Positions 62,669-64,000 of a stretch of 64,000 nt of DNA are shown one piece after another. Both the position numbers and the translations under genes were made by a program. The notes under the pieces are model-generated. The model had not been told where the DNA came from. It did not search any database and worked only from the letters and a program-made list of their open reading frames with translations. The first letter of the stretch is position 1. Each line of letters starts with the position of its first letter. The stretch comes from Myxococcales bacterium (lineage in GTDB: Bacteria > Myxococcota_A > Polyangia > Polyangiales > Polyangiaceae): positions 310,001 to 374,000 of the forward strand of contig JADJKB010000005.1 of NCBI GenBank assembly GCA_016706225.1, written 5' to 3'.

Positions 62669-63636
62669 GTCGCCCCGCTGGGTGGGCCCTGGCTGGGCCT
62701 TGCCGACTCCGGCGGCGTCTTGGGTGGTTTCAAGATCGACAATACGATCGACGCCGTGAGCACACCGGCGATGACGCCGAGGCTCGCGAGATTGGGGATC
62801 TTGATCACGTGCGAGGCGAGCATCTTGGCGCCGATGAACGTCAGGATGATCGCGAGGCCGAGGTCCAGGTAATGGAACCGGCTCATCATGCCGGCAAGCA
62901 TGAAATACAGGGAGCGCAGGCCGAGAATCGCGAAAATGTTGGAGGTGTAGACGATGAACACGTCATTGGACACGGCGAGCACCGCGGGCACGGAATCGAC
63001 GGCGAACAGCACGTCAGTGAACTCGATCACCAGCAGCACCAAGAACAGCGGGGTGGCGTAGCGGAGTCCACCTTTGACGATGAAGAACTTGTCGCCATCG
63101 AGCTGGTCCGTGGTCCGGAGGTACTTGCGCGCGAAGCGGAGCGCGAGGTTCGACTCCGGATCGACGCTCTCGCCCTCCTTCTTGAACGCCAGTCGGATCC
63201 CAGTGAGGACCAGGAAGCCGCCGAATACGTACATCATCCACTCGAAACGGTGGAGCAGCACGCTGCCCGCCAGGATGAACACGGCGCGCATGACGACGGC
63301 ACCGACGATGCCCCAAAACAGGATGCGCTGCTGATGTCGTTCGCGAACTCCGAAATAGGAGAAGATGACCAGGAACACGAACAGGTTATCGACGGAGAGT
63401 GACTCCTCGACCAGGTAGGCGACCAGGTAGGTCACCGACTTGTCCAGGCCCATGCGAAAGTGGATGACGCCGGCGAACAACAAGGCGGCGCTGATGGTCA
63501 CGACGCTGCGCACACTCGCTTCGCGAAACGAGATGGCGTTCGAAGACTTCCCGACCAGCATGCGGTCGAGCAGCATCGTCGCGACCACTGCGGCGGCGAA
63601 GATTGCCCAGTCGAGCCAGGTCGCGGATCCGAGCAT
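62665..63636 (-). CDS. TerC/Alx-family integral membrane protein
   Basis: A 323-residue protein with eight or nine hydrophobic segments and the family motifs SVDNLFVFLV and EFTDVLFAVDSVPA carrying the conserved acidic residues. TerC/Alx proteins act in tellurite resistance or Mn2+ export. Translationally coupled to MalQ by a 4-bp overlap. The role in metal handling is established for the family; the metal here is not determined. Confidence 0.95.
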   Translation of the reverse strand: MLGSATWLDWAIFAAAVVATMLLDRMLVGKSSNAISFREASVRSVVTISAALLFAGVIHFRMGLDKSVTYLVAYLVEESLSVDNLFVFLVIFSYFGVRERHQQRILFWGIVGAVVMRAVFILAGSVLLHRFEWMMYVFGGFLVLTGIRLAFKKEGESVDPESNLALRFARKYLRTTDQLDGDKFFIVKGGLRYATPLFLVLLVIEFTDVLFAVDSVPAVLAVSNDVFIVYTSNIFAILGLRSLYFMLAGMMSRFHYLDLGLAIILTFIGAKMLASHVIKIPNLASLGVIAGVLTASIVLSILKPPKTPPESARPSQGPPSGAT

Positions 63637-63713
63637 GAGCCGCGTTTGCTAACACGCCCTGCCGAGGGCGCGCCAGCCGGGAAACTCGGGTCATTTCGCC
63701 GGCTCGCTGCCGG

Positions 63714-64000
63714 CTAGACCATCTGTTGGGGTTGCCGGGCGCGATCCTTGCGCCGGATGGCACCCTGCAAGATGCGGGCCCCTACGTCCAAACGGATGAA
63801 GGCCAGCATCGCGGCGAGGATCGCGACCAGGCCGACGCCGGCAATCCAGCGGTTGTACTCCTCGCGGACGAACACCTTGCCTTCGCCGACGCGTGGCAGG
63901 CCGCGGGCCTCGGTCGGGAACCCGTACTGTTTCGCGAGCGCCTCCAGACTCGTCAGATGGACGACGGGAACACCTCGTTCTGCAAACCGTAGCATCACCG
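63714..64000 (-). CDS. C-terminal part of a PgsW-like membrane protein, cut by the window end
   Basis: The frame is open to the last base, so this is only the C-terminal part (95 residues). It contains a soluble stretch (GVPVVHLTSLEALAKQYGFP, EGKVFVREEYNRW) and one hydrophobic segment (IAGVGLVAILAAMLAFIRLD). The pattern resembles the C-terminus of poly-gamma-glutamate system proteins (PgsW type). Only a fragment is visible, so the assignment is tentative. A 77-bp gap separates it from the TerC gene. Confidence 0.5.
   Translation of the reverse strand, partial: VMLRFAERGVPVVHLTSLEALAKQYGFPTEARGLPRVGEGKVFVREEYNRWIAGVGLVAILAAMLAFIRLDVGARILQGAIRRKDRARQPQQMV

Overview
The window is high-GC, densely coded Gram-negative DNA. 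The gene content points to a myxobacterium, probably the Sorangium/Polyangium side of the phylum. The grounds are six eukaryote-type Ser/Thr protein kinases in 64 kb (two with the HRDVSPQN catalytic loop common in myxobacteria), many glycine-rich lipoproteins, IgGFc-binding-type and OmpA/thrombospondin-type-3 surface proteins, and a PknK-like giant kinase. This is inference from gene content; no rRNA or tRNA gene was recognised. No phage, IS element, CRISPR array or clear island was seen, so the window reads as ordinary chromosome.

Layout. 1-4899: 5'-truncated kinase, a TPR/PEGA envelope protein and an IgGFc-type lipoprotein, all on +. 4916-7933: a polytopic kinase and an AstA-type arginine N-succinyltransferase on -. 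8005-10141: a MoxR ATPase and an AlaC-type aminotransferase on +, then a 48-bp direct repeat with 59-bp period. 10397-14311: a giant kinase/degenerate cyclase/AAA/TPR regulator on -, divergent from a three-gene overlapping operon of unknown function (14381-17090). 17103-20600: a membrane protein with a degenerate sigma-54-activator-like domain and a cupin lipoprotein on -. 20788-23195: PIN-PhoH ATPase and a MATCAP/DUF1704-type metallopeptidase, overlapping by 4 bp. 23236-26018: sodC, exonuclease III and glutamate dehydrogenase on -. 26097-31736: a frameshifted Cys-rich lipoprotein, then a TonB-dependent receptor, two lipoproteins and a DUF4863-like cupin joined by stop/start overlaps. 31773-36372: a second kinase/TPR-PEGA/Gly-rich lipoprotein module on -. 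36432-38129: SppA. 38167-39792: a predicted beta-propeller lipoprotein preceded by a cobalamin riboswitch. 39943-44652: a probable operon of kinase-FHA, membrane protein, PhaC-like synthase and acyltransferase, ending in a hairpin cluster. 44894-46021: another lipoprotein. 46037-53270: a fused transporter-like/spermidine-synthase-like protein, an aldehyde dehydrogenase/alcohol dehydrogenase fusion and glycogen phosphorylase. 53356-55834: an OmpA protein and a DUF481 protein, divergent. 55871-58835: an operon of BamA-like protein, DUF4390-like protein and precorrin-2 dehydrogenase. 59096-64000: kinase, small winged-helix-like protein, hemerythrin, MalQ, TerC and a truncated PgsW-like gene.

How the genes fit together. 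Two themes stand out. The first is kinase genes sitting directly upstream of envelope genes (TPR/PEGA proteins, Gly-rich lipoproteins), which suggests kinase control of the cell surface. The second is corrinoid: a B12 riboswitch over a lone predicted propeller lipoprotein, which may be a surface corrinoid-binding protein analogous to BtuG. Central metabolism is represented by scattered glycogen (GlgP, MalQ), polyhydroxyalkanoate, arginine/glutamate and alcohol/aldehyde genes.
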